A stretch of DNA of 64,000 nt from Pseudomonas nunensis (GCF_024296925.1 NZ_CP101125.1:1056501-1120500), one strand, 5' to 3'. Counted from the stretch's first letter, positions 1 to 9,483 are shown. A program made the numbers and translations. The notes: generated from the sequence alone by a model not told the origin.

Positions 1-74
1 TGTTCGGCCAGAACCTGGTCAACGACAGCAACGGTCGGCTTGAAGTCGGCATGCCGGTGACGATCCTCGAATAA
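1..74 (+). CDS. C-terminal tail of an unidentified protein (5' end outside window)
   Basis: An open frame enters from the left edge and ends at TAA 72-74. The visible tail reads FGQNLVNDSNGRLEVGMPVTILE. A GMPVTxL ending resembles the C-termini of some HlyD-type membrane-fusion proteins, but 23 residues are too few to assign a family. A strong hairpin terminator follows 17 bases later, which supports this being a genuine gene end. Confidence 0.5.
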   Translation, partial: FGQNLVNDSNGRLEVGMPVTILE

Positions 75-90
75 CCCGCACCATGAACGA

Positions 91-126
91 AAAATGCCCG
101 TGTCCTTGGACACGGGCATTTTTTTT
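91..126 (+). terminator. Rho-independent terminator
   Basis: An 11-bp stem, TGCCCGTGTCC pairing with GGACACGGGCA around a two-base TT, is flanked by an A-run on the left and eight Ts on the right. It can terminate the rightward gene ending at 74 and, from the other strand, the leftward ppnP transcript. Confidence 0.9.
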
Positions 127-148
127 GTCACTGTGAAAACCCAGGGTT

Positions 149-433
149 TTAGCCGCGGTATTCGCACAGGTAAGCGGTGTCGACGGCCACTTTCAGCTGG
201 AACTTGCTGTTGGCAGGAACGTTGAACTGGCTGCCGGCGGCGAAGGTTTCCCAGTCGCTGCTGTCCGGCAACTTGACGGTCAGGGCGCCGGTCACCACGT
301 GCATGATTTCACGCTGGCTGGTGCCGAATTCGTATTCGCCCGGGGCCATGACGCCGATGGTCGCCGGACCTTCAGCAGTGCCAAAGGCGATCGACTTGAC
401 GGTGCCGTCGAAGTACTCGTTGACTTTAAACAT
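149..433 (-). CDS. ppnP: Pyrimidine/purine nucleoside phosphorylase PpnP (DUF1255)
   Basis: This 94-residue single-domain cupin carries out phosphorolysis of nucleosides to free base plus ribose 1-phosphate in the PpnP/YaiE family. The start [10 protein letters not shown] is the family N-terminus, and the core holds [10 protein letters not shown] and the cupin strand [11 protein letters not shown] longer upstream reading frame exists, but the family length (about 94 residues) and a GAGGAA ribosome site just before 433 fix the start. It is a standalone gene between the exonuclease and the terminator at 91-126. Function is from family knowledge. Confidence 0.9.
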   Translation of the reverse strand: MFKVNEYFDGTVKSIAFGTAEGPATIGVMAPGEYEFGTSQREIMHVVTGALTVKLPDSSDWETFAAGSQFNVPANSKFQLKVAVDTAYLCEYRG

Positions 434-503
434 GGGCGATTCCTCGAAAAAGGGCTTAAAAGGGCCGGCCAGTATGCACAACGCCCCTTGCGCCGTCACC
501 TTC

Positions 504-1046
504 CTAGATGGGCAGCACCAGCGGTAACAACCGCGCGGTATTGCGTGCGTCCTCCAGCGCCCTGTGTTGCTGGCCGTTGAACTGCATGCCCGCGAGTTGC
601 AGCGCACCGTTGAGCCCCAGCGGCCGTTCCAGTCGCCGCGCCTTGGCGAAACGCTGCTTGAGGTTCATGTGCGGCACCTGGCTCAAGAAACTGTCGAGTT
701 GCAGGCGCTGCCATTCCTGAAGCAATTGTTTGCGGTCGTAGTCCCCCCAACTGGCCCAACCGTCCAGGCGCGAATGATGTTGGCCGAGCCAGCGTTCGAA
801 CGCCGGCCAGACCTCGGTCAGCGGCTGCGCGGTATCGATATTGGCCTGGGTGATGTGGGTCAACTCGCGGCAAAACGGCGTCAGCAACGGCCGGCGCGTC
901 GGACGTACGAAGCGCTGGAATTGATCCAGTTCCCGACCTTTTCGGTCCACCAGGGTGGCACCGATTTCGATGATTTCCATCTCTGTGACTGGCCAGCCAC
1001 CCTCATCGGTGGTGGCTTCCAGATCAATGACCAACCAGTGAGGCAT
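504..1046 (-). CDS. DEDDh-type 3'-5' exonuclease
   Basis: This 180-residue protein begins [15 protein letters not shown], giving the Exo I motif D-x-E at residues 8-10. Exo II lies around ELTHIT/PAFERWL, and the Exo III signature [13 protein letters not shown] near the C-terminus places the catalytic His and Asp five residues apart, as in DEDDh nucleases. It resembles standalone ERI1/KapD-like RNase T-fold exonucleases; the substrate is unknown. The start at 1046 is preferred over an upstream ATG at 1094 because a CAGGAA site precedes it and homologues start just before the D-x-E motif. It sits 71 bases after atuF, where P. aeruginosa has atuG, and is probably unrelated to terpene use. Confidence 0.85.
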   Translation of the reverse strand: MPHWLVIDLEATTDEGGWPVTEMEIIEIGATLVDRKGRELDQFQRFVRPTRRPLLTPFCRELTHITQANIDTAQPLTEVWPAFERWLGQHHSRLDGWASWGDYDRKQLLQEWQRLQLDSFLSQVPHMNLKQRFAKARRLERPLGLNGALQLAGMQFNGQQHRALEDARNTARLLPLVLPI

Positions 1047-1117
1047 CGCAGGGTTCCTGGTATCCGCGTCCTGATAGGGCTTGAGCGTAGCCAAACCCGG
1101 CGGATCCGCCTAGCGCC

Positions 1118-3079
1118 TTATTCGACCTCCAACAAAATCTGACGATTTTTGACCTGATCGCCGACCCTGACCTGTAAGCGCTTGAGCACGCCGTCGATGC
1201 CGGATTTCAGCGGATGCTCCATTTTCATGGCCTCCAGCACTACCAATAGCTGCCCCTTGCTGACGGTGCTGCCCTCGCTGACCAGCACGTCGACGATCGC
1301 CCCGTCCATCGGCGCCTTGAGCGTGCCGGAGCTGACGCTGGCCTGGCTGGTCACTGCAATTTGTGTGCGATCCACCAGCCTCAGGCTGCCGGGGCGGGTG
1401 AATAGCCAGAGTTGCTCGGCGTCGAGACGGTAGGCGTGACGCTGGCGGATGCCGTCGATTTCCAGAATGGCGTGCTGCCCGTCGCAGTGGATGATCTTCA
1501 GTTCGAGCGTCTGGTCGCCGACCTGTAGCCGGTATGGCTCGCCGGGCACCGCATTCAGTTCAACGCTCCAGTTCTGGTCTTCCACGCCGATCCGATAGTG
1601 CAGCGGCACACTGGCATTGTTGCGCCAGCCGGCCAAAGGCATGGTGTGTTGCTGGGCTGAAGCCTGATAGAGCAGCGCCGTCGCGATGGCCAGTTCTTCG
1701 GCGCTCGGGACGTGCGCATGCAGGCAAGGATGCTCGGCAAAGTGCGAAGGGATAAACCCGGTGCTGAACTCGCCGCTGATAAATTGTGGGTGTTCGAGCA
1801 GACTGGCGAGCAGGCGCTGATTGCTTTGCACGCCCAGCAGCACGCTGTCCTGCACCGCCCGCACAAGCTTGCGCCGGGCTTCTTCGCGGGTGGCGCCGTG
1901 GGCGATGAGTTTGCCGAGCAGCGGGTCGTAGAAAGGACTGACGTGCTGACCTTCGATCAGCCCATGGTCGATACGTACGCCGCTTTGCAACGCCGGCTCC
2001 CAGGCGCCGATACGCCCGGTTTGCGGCAGGAAACCCTGGGCCGGGTCTTCGGCGTACAGGCGCACTTCGATGGCATGCCCGTTGAGTTGCAGCTGATCCT
2101 GTCGCAATGGCAGCGGCAGGCCTTCGGCGACGTGCAGTTGCCAAGCCACCAGATCCAGCCCGGTGATCAGTTCGGTCACCGGGTGTTCCACTTGCAGTCG
2201 GGTGTTCATCTCCAAAAAGTAAAACTGCCCGCGCGCATCGAGCAGGAATTCCACCGTGCCGGCGCCGACATAGTTCACCGCGCGCCCGGCCTTGAGCGCT
2301 GCTTCGCCCATGGCCTGGCGCAGTTCAGCTGTCATCACCGGGCAGGGCGCTTCCTCGATGATTTTCTGGTGCCGGCGCTGGATCGAGCAGTCGCGCTCGC
2401 CGAGGTAGATCAAGTTGCCGTGCTGGTCGCCGAATACTTGCACCTCGACGTGGCGCGGATCGATCAGCGCCTTTTCGAGGATCAGTTCATCGCTGCCAAA
2501 CCCGTGCAGGGCTTCGGAACGTGCAGTGCGCAATTGTTCCAGCAAATCACTGGCGTCGTACACCAGGCGCATGCCACGCCCGCCACCGCCGGCACTGGCC
2601 TTGATCATCAGCGGGTAGCCGATGCGCTCGGCTTCGCTGCTCAGGGTCGCGTCGTCCTGTGCAGCACCTTGATAGCCGCTGATGCAGGGCACGCCGGCCT
2701 GGATCATGGCGAGTTTCGACAGGCGCTTGCTGCCCATCAGCTCAATGGCTTCGGGGCTGGGACCGATGAAGGTGATGCCGGCCTGTTGGCAGGCGAGGGC
2801 GAATTCGGCGTTTTCCGAGAGGAAACCGTAGCCGGGGTGGATCGCATCGGCGCCAGTGCAGCGTGCGGCTTCGATGATCGCCGGGATGTTCAGGTACGAC
2901 TGCTGCACCGGGGCCGGGCCGATGTTCACGGCTTCGTCGGCGATCTGCACGTGCAGGGCATCGGCGTCGGCGTCGCTGAACACCGCGACGGTGCGGTAGC
3001 CCAGGGTCTGGGCGGTGCGCTGGATGCGGCAGGCGATTTCACCGCGGTTGGCGATCAGGATTTTGCGGAGTCCGGGCAT
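1118..3079 (-). CDS. atuF: Geranyl-CoA carboxylase alpha (biotin-containing) subunit
   Basis: A 653-residue acyl-CoA carboxylase alpha subunit. The N-terminal biotin carboxylase domain opens KILIANRGEIACRI, with the ATP-grasp loop KASAGGGGRGMR (about residue 160) and EMNTRLQVEHPVTE (about 290). The biotinyl domain at the C-terminus has the biotinylation site EAMKMEH (Lys near 617). With AtuC it should carboxylate cis-geranyl-CoA in the citronellol/geraniol pathway. The family alone cannot separate AtuF from LiuD (methylcrotonyl-CoA carboxylase); the choice rests on the gene order atuRABCDEF. It is separated from atuE by 109 bases holding a REP pair, so its expression could be reduced relative to the upstream genes. 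Confidence 0.9.
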   Translation of the reverse strand: MPGLRKILIANRGEIACRIQRTAQTLGYRTVAVFSDADADALHVQIADEAVNIGPAPVQQSYLNIPAIIEAARCTGADAIHPGYGFLSENAEFALACQQAGITFIGPSPEAIELMGSKRLSKLAMIQAGVPCISGYQGAAQDDATLSSEAERIGYPLMIKASAGGGGRGMRLVYDASDLLEQLRTARSEALHGFGSDELILEKALIDPRHVEVQVFGDQHGNLIYLGERDCSIQRRHQKIIEEAPCPVMTAELRQAMGEAALKAGRAVNYVGAGTVEFLLDARGQFYFLEMNTRLQVEHPVTELITGLDLVAWQLHVAEGLPLPLRQDQLQLNGHAIEVRLYAEDPAQGFLPQTGRIGAWEPALQSGVRIDHGLIEGQHVSPFYDPLLGKLIAHGATREEARRKLVRAVQDSVLLGVQSNQRLLASLLEHPQFISGEFSTGFIPSHFAEHPCLHAHVPSAEELAIATALLYQASAQQHTMPLAGWRNNASVPLHYRIGVEDQNWSVELNAVPGEPYRLQVGDQTLELKIIHCDGQHAILEIDGIRQRHAYRLDAEQLWLFTRPGSLRLVDRTQIAVTSQASVSSGTLKAPMDGAIVDVLVSEGSTVSKGQLLVVLEAMKMEHPLKSGIDGVLKRLQVRVGDQVKNRQILLEVE

Positions 3080-3117
3080 CGGTCGTCTCTCAAGTTATGC
3101 GGTGAAAGTGATGGCCT

Positions 3118-3184
3118 CTTCGCGAGCAAGCTCGCTCCCACATTTGGAATGCATTCCCCTGTGGGAGCGAGCTTGCTCGCGATG
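3118..3184. repeat. REP/BIME palindrome pair between atuE and atuF
   Basis: Two inverted copies, tcgcgagcaagctcgctccc and its complement, are separated by about 17 bases. It is the same family as the other intergenic REP pairs in this window, here with the 'gagctcgc' core variant. It lies inside the atu operon and could form a stable mRNA hairpin between atuE and atuF. Confidence 0.9.
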
Positions 3185-3188
3185 CTTT

Positions 3189-3986
3189 TTAGGAGGCCCA
3201 CCCCGGTTTTCGCTTTTGCACAAAGGCCATGGTCCCCTCGACCCCCTCAGCCCCAGTCACCGCTTCGCTGAACCACTCGGCCGCTTGATCCAATAATTCA
3301 TCGGACGGCTGCCCGGCACTCGCCAACAGCAATTTTTTGGTCGACGCATTCGCCCCCGGTGCGCAGCACAACACATGCGCCAATACTTCTTCGAGGCGTT
3401 CGGCCAGGGCTTGCGCGTCGTGTTCGACAAAATGCACCAGGCCCATGCGCCGCGCCTGGGTGCCATCGAAGCGTGCCGCCGTCAGGGCCAGTCTTCGCGC
3501 CTGGGTCAGGCCGATGCGCTGGACCACGAATGGTGCAATCTGCGCCGGCAACAGACCGAGGCTGGTTTCCGGCAAACCGAATTGCGCCTGATGATCGGCC
3601 AGCGCGACATCGCTGACACAGGCCAGGCCAAACCCACCGCCCAGCACCGCGCCTTGCAGCACTGTGATCACCACTTGCGGGGCGTGTTGTACCTCTTGCA
3701 GCAAGGCACCGAACGCCCGGTTCAAGTCGCGATAGGCTTCCGGACCTTGAGCGCGGGCATTGGCCATGTCCTTGATGTCGCCACCGGCGCAGAAATGCCC
3801 ACCGGCACCGCTGATCACCAAGGCCCGCACAGCCCGGTCGTCATGCACTGCCGCCAGCACCGCGCGCAGTTCGGCGACCATCTGCAAGCTCATGGCGTTG
3901 CGGCTTTGCGGGCGGTTGAGGGTGATGTGCAGTACGCCGTTGTGCCGTTCGAGCAACAGCGTCTGGCAATCCGGCAGGCTGGTCAT
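3189..3986 (-). CDS. atuE: Isohexenylglutaconyl-CoA hydratase (enoyl-CoA hydratase family)
   Basis: A 265-residue crotonase-fold protein. The oxyanion-hole motifs are SGAGGHFCAGGDIKDM and GAVLGGGFGLACVSDV, followed by GLPETSLGLLP. In the Atu pathway AtuE hydrates the carboxylated terpenoid product to 3-hydroxy-3-isohexenylglutaryl-CoA. The start is the ATG at 3986, overlapping the atuD stop as ATGA; a longer upstream frame runs through atuD and is not used. Translational coupling to atuD is therefore likely. LiuC-type methylglutaconyl-CoA hydratases look similar, so the substrate is assigned from the operon. Confidence 0.88.
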   Translation of the reverse strand: MTSLPDCQTLLLERHNGVLHITLNRPQSRNAMSLQMVAELRAVLAAVHDDRAVRALVISGAGGHFCAGGDIKDMANARAQGPEAYRDLNRAFGALLQEVQHAPQVVITVLQGAVLGGGFGLACVSDVALADHQAQFGLPETSLGLLPAQIAPFVVQRIGLTQARRLALTAARFDGTQARRMGLVHFVEHDAQALAERLEEVLAHVLCCAPGANASTKKLLLASAGQPSDELLDQAAEWFSEAVTGAEGVEGTMAFVQKRKPGWAS

Positions 3987-5140
3987 TTCTTTTTCCCCGG
4001 CAGGATGCCCATGAGTTTGCAGATGATCCCCAGCATGATTTCGTCGGCGCCGCCGCCAATCGACACCAGCCGCACATCGCGATACGCGCGGGCCACCGGG
4101 TTGTCCCACATGAAGCCCATGCCGCCCCAATATTGCAGGCAACTGTCGCTGACTTCCCGGCCGAGTCGCCCGGCTTTGAGTTTGGCCATCGACGCCAGGC
4201 GCGTGACGTCCTGGCCTTTGATGTACTGCTCGGTGGCCTGATAGACCAGCGCCCGCAGGCATTCGATTTCGGTTTGCAGTTCCGCCAGGCGAAAGTGAAT
4301 TACCTGGTTGTCGATCAGCGCATTGCCGAACGTCTTGCGCTCCTTGCAGTACTCGATGGTGCTGTCGATGCAGTATTCCAGGCCCTTGATCATGTTCGCC
4401 GCACCGAACAGACGCTCCTCCTGGAACTGCAACATCTGCATCATGAACCCCGCGCCTTCGTGGCCGATGCGGTTGCGCTGCGGGACCCGCACGTTATCGA
4501 AAAACACCTGGGCGGTTTCCGAGCTGCGCATGCCGAGTTTGTCCAGGTGCGAACTCAGGCTGATGCCGGGCGTGTTCATCGGCACCATGATCAGCGACTT
4601 GTTGACGTGGGGTTTGTCGTCCGAGGTGTTGGCCAGCAGGCAGATGAAATCGGCGCTCGGCGAGTTGGTGATCCACATCTTGCTGCCGCTGATCACGTAG
4701 TCGTCGCCGTCCTTGCGCGCGGTGGTTTTCAGCCCGGCGACATCGGAACCCGCGCCGACTTCCGACACGCCGATGCAGCCGACCTGCTCGCCAGTGATCG
4801 CGGGTCTCAGAAACTCTTCACGCAATTCATCGGAGCCGAAGCGGGCGAGGGCCGGGGTGCACATGTCGGTTTGCACGCCGATGGACATCGGAATGCCGCC
4901 GCAATGGATGGTGCCGAACTCTTCGGCGGCGACGATCGAATAGCTGTAGTCGAGGCCCATGCCGCCGAATTTTTCCGGTTTGGAAATCCCCAGCAATCCG
5001 AGGTCGCCAGCCTTGCGAAAAAGTTCATGGATCGGAAAGCGCCCGGCCTTTTCCCACTCCTCGACGTGCGGGTTGATCTCGTGATCGACGAACTGGCGGA
5101 CGGTGCGCCGCAGTGCTTCGTGTTCCTGGGTGAAGATCAT
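3983..5140 (-). CDS. atuD: Citronellyl-CoA dehydrogenase (acyl-CoA dehydrogenase family)
   Basis: A 385-residue FAD-dependent acyl-CoA dehydrogenase. The FAD/substrate motifs are GCIGVSEVGAGSDVAGL and KMWITNSPSADF, then the helical C-terminal domain with KERKTFGNALIDNQ and QYWGGMGFMWDNPVARAYRD, ending in GGGADEIMLGII. In the Atu pathway this oxidises citronellyl-CoA to geranyl-CoA, passing electrons to ETF. It is fourth in the leftward operon, 23 bases after atuC, and its stop overlaps the atuE start. The family is certain; citronellyl specificity comes from synteny. Confidence 0.9.
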   Translation of the reverse strand: MIFTQEHEALRRTVRQFVDHEINPHVEEWEKAGRFPIHELFRKAGDLGLLGISKPEKFGGMGLDYSYSIVAAEEFGTIHCGGIPMSIGVQTDMCTPALARFGSDELREEFLRPAITGEQVGCIGVSEVGAGSDVAGLKTTARKDGDDYVISGSKMWITNSPSADFICLLANTSDDKPHVNKSLIMVPMNTPGISLSSHLDKLGMRSSETAQVFFDNVRVPQRNRIGHEGAGFMMQMLQFQEERLFGAANMIKGLEYCIDSTIEYCKERKTFGNALIDNQVIHFRLAELQTEIECLRALVYQATEQYIKGQDVTRLASMAKLKAGRLGREVSDSCLQYWGGMGFMWDNPVARAYRDVRLVSIGGGADEIMLGIICKLMGILPGKKK

Positions 5141-5163
5141 TTTTATTGTTCTCCTGAGCGCCG

Positions 5164-6780
5164 CTAGAAGCGGGCGACACCAAAACTATTGGCTTGCAGC
5201 GGCCGAACCTCGGCCTCATGGCAGATATCCAGCAAGTACCCGAGCAACGTCCGGGTGTCTCGCGGATCGATCAACCCGTCGTCCCACAAACTGGCGCTGC
5301 CATAAAGTGCGGTGGACTGGCTGTCGAGTTTCTGCGCGGTGACCTGCTCCAGCATGTCGAGCATTTTCGGGTCCGGCACCAAACCGTCCTTGAGCTGTTT
5401 GGCCTCGGTGACGATGCGCAACACCTTGCCGGCCTGGGCACCACCCATCACCGCCGTCCGGCTGTTGGGCCAGGCGAAGATGAAGCGCGGGTCGAGGCCA
5501 CGACCGCACATCGCGTAATTGCCAGCGCCATAGGAACCGCCGACGACGATGGTCAGTTTCGGCACTCGGGCATTCGCCACTGCCTGGATCATCTTCGCGC
5601 CGTGCTTGATCACGCCTTGCTGTTCCGACTCGGTACCGACCATGAACCCGGTGGTGTTGTGGAAAAACAGCAGCGGGGTCTGGCTCTGGTCGCACAACTG
5701 AATGAACTGCGCAGCCTTGCTCGCGCCCTTGGGCGTGATCGGGCCGTTGTTGCCGATGAAGCCGCAGGCGCGACCCTGGATTTTCAGGTGACCGCAGATG
5801 GTCTGCTGATCAAACTCGCCCTTGAATTCGAGGAAGTTCGACGCGTCGGCAATCCGCGCAATGATTTCGCGCACGTCGTATGGCTTTTTCGGATCGTCCG
5901 GGATCAGGCCGAGCAATTCGTCGATGGGGTAGAGCGGCTCCTTCCACTGCGGCTCGGGCAGCCATGGCAACTGCTCGTTCCAGGACAACAGGCTGACAAT
6001 TTCGCGCGCCAGACGCACGCCGTCGGCATCGTTCTCGGCCAGGTATTCGGCGGTGCCGGCGGTTTGTGCGTGCATCTCCGCGCCGCCCAGTTCTTCATCG
6101 GTGGCGACTTCGCCAGTGGCAGCTTTCAGCAGCGGTGGGCCGGCGAGAAACAGTTTGGCCTTGCCGCGCACCACCACCACGTAATCCGACAAGCCCGGTT
6201 GATACGCGCCACCGGCGGTGGCCGAGCCATGGACCACAGTGATCTGTGGCAAACCCATGGCCGACATCCGCGCCTGATTGGCAAAGCTGCGCGCGCCTTC
6301 GATGAAAATCTCGGCGGCGTAATTGAGGTTGGCGCCGCCGCTCTCGGCCAGGGTGATCACCGGCAGTTTGTTTTCCATGGCGATCTGTTGCAGGCGCAGG
6401 GATTTTTTCAACCCACTGGGGGAAATGGTTCCGCCCTTGATCGCGCTGTTGTTCGCCACCACCAGCACGCGCACGCCGGACACGTAACCGATCCCGGCAA
6501 TCAAGCCGCCGCCGGCGGAACTGCCGTCCTTGTCGTCGTGCAATTTATAGCCGGCCAGGCTCGCCAGTTCGAGGAACGGCGCGCCGGGGTCGAGCAGCAG
6601 GTTGAGGCGTTCACGGGGCAGCAGTTGGCCACGCTTGTCGAATTTGGTCTTGGCTTCGGCGGCCTTGTTCAGCAGGTTCTGTTCGAGCTGACGCACGTGC
6701 TCGATACCTACCAGCATCGCCGCGCGGTTTTGCGCGAACTGTTCACTGAAAGGGTCGATCTGGGACTCGATCACCGGCAT
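5164..6780 (-). CDS. atuC: Geranyl-CoA carboxylase beta (carboxyltransferase) subunit
   Basis: A 538-residue acyl-CoA carboxylase beta subunit with two crotonase-like halves. Landmarks are RERLNLLLDPGAPFLEL at the N-terminus, the first-half GGANLNYAAEIF and HGSATAGGAYQPGLSDY, and the second-half FFHNTTGFMVGTESEQQG and GGSYGAGNYAMCGRG. It transfers CO2 from biotin on AtuF to geranyl-CoA. The length matches the AccD/MccB family. It starts 3 bases after the atuB stop. LiuB is the close alternative and is disfavoured because the neighbours are atuA/atuB rather than liuA/liuE. Confidence 0.9.
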   Translation of the reverse strand: MPVIESQIDPFSEQFAQNRAAMLVGIEHVRQLEQNLLNKAAEAKTKFDKRGQLLPRERLNLLLDPGAPFLELASLAGYKLHDDKDGSSAGGGLIAGIGYVSGVRVLVVANNSAIKGGTISPSGLKKSLRLQQIAMENKLPVITLAESGGANLNYAAEIFIEGARSFANQARMSAMGLPQITVVHGSATAGGAYQPGLSDYVVVVRGKAKLFLAGPPLLKAATGEVATDEELGGAEMHAQTAGTAEYLAENDADGVRLAREIVSLLSWNEQLPWLPEPQWKEPLYPIDELLGLIPDDPKKPYDVREIIARIADASNFLEFKGEFDQQTICGHLKIQGRACGFIGNNGPITPKGASKAAQFIQLCDQSQTPLLFFHNTTGFMVGTESEQQGVIKHGAKMIQAVANARVPKLTIVVGGSYGAGNYAMCGRGLDPRFIFAWPNSRTAVMGGAQAGKVLRIVTEAKQLKDGLVPDPKMLDMLEQVTAQKLDSQSTALYGSASLWDDGLIDPRDTRTLLGYLLDICHEAEVRPLQANSFGVARF

Positions 6781-6783
6781 GGC

Positions 6784-7668
6784 TTATTCCTTGTCCTTGA
6801 GCACTTCGGGCCGCAGTACATCGGGTAAATAGGCGCGGTGGAAACCGTTGTACGACTCGCTGTTCTGCGCCTTGTGAATTGGCCACGCCCGACCGCCCAG
6901 GCTCGCCGCACCGTCGATGCGCAACGTGCTGCCACTGACGAACGCTGCCGCCGGACTGAGCAGGAACACAATCGCCGCACTGACTTCCGATTCGGTGCCA
7001 ATCCGTTTGAGCGGCACATGCTCGCGCAGGGTCGGGATCACCGCTTTGAACGCACCTTCGTAGGTGTCCATGCCGCTGGAGGCAATCCAGCCCGGCGCCA
7101 CGGCGTTGACCCGCACCCCGGCGTAACCCCATTCGAACGCCGCAGTCTTGGTCAGGTTGTCCATGCCCGAGCGCGACGCCCCCGAATGGCCCATGCCGGG
7201 CATGCCGCCCCACATGTCGGCGAGCATGTTGACGATGGCCCCGCCGTGTTTGCTCATGGATTGGTTGAACACTTCCCGGGCCATCAGGAAACCGCCCACC
7301 AGGTTGGTGCGCATTACGGTTTCGAAACCCTTCTGATTGATCGAGGCCAGTGGCGACGGGAATTGTCCGCCGGCATTGTTGACCAGGCCGTGGATCGGAC
7401 CGAACAGGCGGATCAACTCGCTGACCAGATGCTTGACCGCTTCTTCCTCGCGAATATCGCAGGTTTTCCAGTCAGCCTTGCCGCCGTCCTCGGCAATCTC
7501 GGTGGCGACGTTTCTCAATTTGTCGGCATTGCGCCCCACCAGCAGCACATGGGCGCCGAGGGCCGCCAGTTCGTGGGCGGTACAACGGCCGATGCCGCTG
7601 CCGCCGCCAGTGACAATAATGGTTTGGCCAGCGAACAGATCGGGTTTGAAAATCGAGTCGTAAGCCAT
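6784..7668 (-). CDS. atuB: Atypical short-chain dehydrogenase AtuB
   Basis: A 294-residue Rossmann-fold SDR with the cofactor motif TGGGSGIG (residues about 21-28), NNAGG, and the post-catalytic helix DNLTKTAAFEWG followed by VRVNAVAPGWI. Where classical SDRs have YxxxK this protein reads HSGASRSG, so both catalytic residues are replaced. The same HSGA pattern occurs in peroxisomal trans-2-enoyl-CoA and 2,4-dienoyl-CoA reductase-type SDRs, which suggests an enoyl-CoA-type reduction or oxidation rather than alcohol dehydrogenation. Its exact step in terpene use is not established. It is second in the operon, 12 bases after atuA. Confidence 0.87.
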   Translation of the reverse strand: MAYDSIFKPDLFAGQTIIVTGGGSGIGRCTAHELAALGAHVLLVGRNADKLRNVATEIAEDGGKADWKTCDIREEEAVKHLVSELIRLFGPIHGLVNNAGGQFPSPLASINQKGFETVMRTNLVGGFLMAREVFNQSMSKHGGAIVNMLADMWGGMPGMGHSGASRSGMDNLTKTAAFEWGYAGVRVNAVAPGWIASSGMDTYEGAFKAVIPTLREHVPLKRIGTESEVSAAIVFLLSPAAAFVSGSTLRIDGAASLGGRAWPIHKAQNSESYNGFHRAYLPDVLRPEVLKDKE

Positions 7669-7680
7669 GGCAGCGGTCCT

Positions 7681-9483
7681 CTAGTTGACCTGGTCGGCGA
7701 TGCGCTGGGGCACCGGAATCTGCATCTCCAGCAGTTGTTGGGCGAAGGCCTTGCCTTGCGGATCGATCCGCAGGCTGGCCACGCCGCCACCGCCGAGGGC
7801 GTTTTCCAGCAGGAAATTCAAGCTGTGGGTGCCGGGCAAATACCAGCGCTCGACACGCCCGTGGACCGGATCAAGCACGTGGCTCATCCAGTCGACGATC
7901 ACCTCCGGCGTCAACGCTTCGGCGATCCACGGCAGGAACTGGGCATCCCGCGGCATGACCCCGATGTTGCTGTGATTGCCCTTGTCGCCGGAACGGGCCA
8001 CCGCGAGTTTGATCAGCGCGACACTGGCGTCGGCCCGCTCGGTGGGTTTGGGTGGCTCGAACGGCACGGGCAGATCAGCGGGGTCGAGCGCATCGAGGGC
8101 GGGCAGGGCGCAGGGAAAGCGTTGACCCGTGAGATCAATCTCCAGCGTGCAGGCGGTTTTGTCGATCAGGAACGAGAACAGCCGGATCAGCGGATACACC
8201 GTCGGCCTGCCGCCAACAATCCCGGTCAATCCCGGTGCCATGCCGGTGGCGGCCTGAGCGATTTCCCGGGAGAACACGATCAACGCCTGTTTGCTCGGGT
8301 GGCGCACGGCGAGTTTGATCACCACTTCGCGGCTGTCCTGGCGTTGGCCGTGGGGGCCGTAGGTGGCCTCGCTGCCGAGCAGTTCGATGTTGACTTCGCT
8401 GTAAGGCGCCCAGCCGCGCTGGCTGAAAATCTCCGACGTCTTGTTGATGATTGCTTCGCTGACCCGCCGCGCCTTGTCCACCGCATCGATACCGGCGATC
8501 AGGCAACTGGCGGTGCAGCGGAAACCGTCCGGGTAAGTCGCGCTGACCTTGTATTGATCCGTCGGCGGCAGGCCTTTGGCGCCGTGCACCTGCACCGCGT
8601 TTTTGCCTTGTTGCTGGAGTTTGACCTGACTGAAATCGCAGACCACGTCCGGCAGCAGGTAGGCTCGCGGGTCGCCGATTTCATAGAGCATCTGCTCGCC
8701 GACGGTCAGCGGCGTGACCAGCCCCCCGGAGCCTTCGGGTTTGCTGACGATGAACTGACTGTCGGCGCTGACTTCGACGATGGGGAAACCGATGTGCTCG
8801 TAGTCGGGCACCTCGCGCCAGTCTGTGAAGTTGCCGCCGGTGCACTGCGCGCCGCACTCGATGATGTGCCCGGCCAGCGCGGCCTGGGCCAATTTGTCGT
8901 AGTCGTGCCACGACCAGCCGAATTCATGCACCAATGCTGCGCTGACCACGGCGCTGTCGACCACCCGCCCGGTTATCACGATGTCAGCACCCAAACGCAG
9001 CGCTTCAACGATGCCCGGTGCGCCGAGGTACGCGTTGGTCGACACGCACATCGGTGGCAACGGCGCGCCGCTGAACATTTCGCGAATGCCCTGGCTGCTG
9101 AGCTGTTTGAACTGCGGTTGCAGGTCATCACCCAGCAGCACGGCGATCTTCAGCGCCACACCGGCCTTGTCGCACGCTGCTTGCAGGGCGGCGGCGCAGG
9201 CTTGCAGGTTGACCCCACCGGCGTTGCTGATGACGCGGATCTTCTGCTCGGCGAGTTGCGGCAACAGGGGACTGAGGACTTCGATGAAGTCGCTGGCATA
9301 GCCGGCCAGGGGATCTTTCATCCGGGCGCCGGCCATGATCGACATCGTGATCTCGGCCAGGTAATCGAACACCAGATAGTCCAGGCGCCCGCCTTGCACC
9401 AGTTGCGCGGCGGCGGTCGAGGTGTCGCCCCAGAAGGCACTGGCGCAACCGATGCGGATGTTTTTTGGCACAGTCAACTCCAT
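7681..9483 (-). CDS. atuA: Acyclic terpene utilisation protein AtuA
   Basis: A 600-residue protein of the AtuA family (former DUF1446). It begins [20 protein letters not shown], then the conserved [23 protein letters not shown] and [14 protein letters not shown]; the C-terminal part (from about residue 490, [20 protein letters not shown]) is the small AtuA-associated domain. It is genetically required for citronellol growth in P. aeruginosa; the biochemical role is unresolved. The start at 9483 is set by a GGAG ribosome site and by conservation; upstream in-frame codons would run across the operators. It is the first gene of the operon. Confidence 0.92.
   Translation of the reverse strand: MELTVPKNIRIGCASAFWGDTSTAAAQLVQGGRLDYLVFDYLAEITMSIMAGARMKDPLAGYASDFIEVLSPLLPQLAEQKIRVISNAGGVNLQACAAALQAACDKAGVALKIAVLLGDDLQPQFKQLSSQGIREMFSGAPLPPMCVSTNAYLGAPGIVEALRLGADIVITGRVVDSAVVSAALVHEFGWSWHDYDKLAQAALAGHIIECGAQCTGGNFTDWREVPDYEHIGFPIVEVSADSQFIVSKPEGSGGLVTPLTVGEQMLYEIGDPRAYLLPDVVCDFSQVKLQQQGKNAVQVHGAKGLPPTDQYKVSATYPDGFRCTASCLIAGIDAVDKARRVSEAIINKTSEIFSQRGWAPYSEVNIELLGSEATYGPHGQRQDSREVVIKLAVRHPSKQALIVFSREIAQAATGMAPGLTGIVGGRPTVYPLIRLFSFLIDKTACTLEIDLTGQRFPCALPALDALDPADLPVPFEPPKPTERADASVALIKLAVARSGDKGNHSNIGVMPRDAQFLPWIAEALTPEVIVDWMSHVLDPVHGRVERWYLPGTHSLNFLLENALGGGGVASLRIDPQGKAFAQQLLEMQIPVPQRIADQVN

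Noticed and set aside
3118..3184. Possible CRISPR-like repeats (recurring 20-30 base sequences in the window)
   Set aside because: The repeats occur as single inverted pairs scattered between genes and not as regularly spaced direct repeats; they are REP/BIME elements.
1712..3271. 519-codon plus-strand frame opposite atuF
   Set aside because: Antisense shadow of the biotin carboxylase gene; it also runs into the REP pair and shows no domain.
1118..6780. Interpretation of the carboxylase/hydratase/dehydrogenase block as the liu (leucine/isovalerate) cluster
   Set aside because: The same enzyme families are involved, but the presence and order of atuA, atuB and a divergent TetR gene with twin inverted repeats match the atu cluster; the liu cluster has a MerR-type regulator and liuE.
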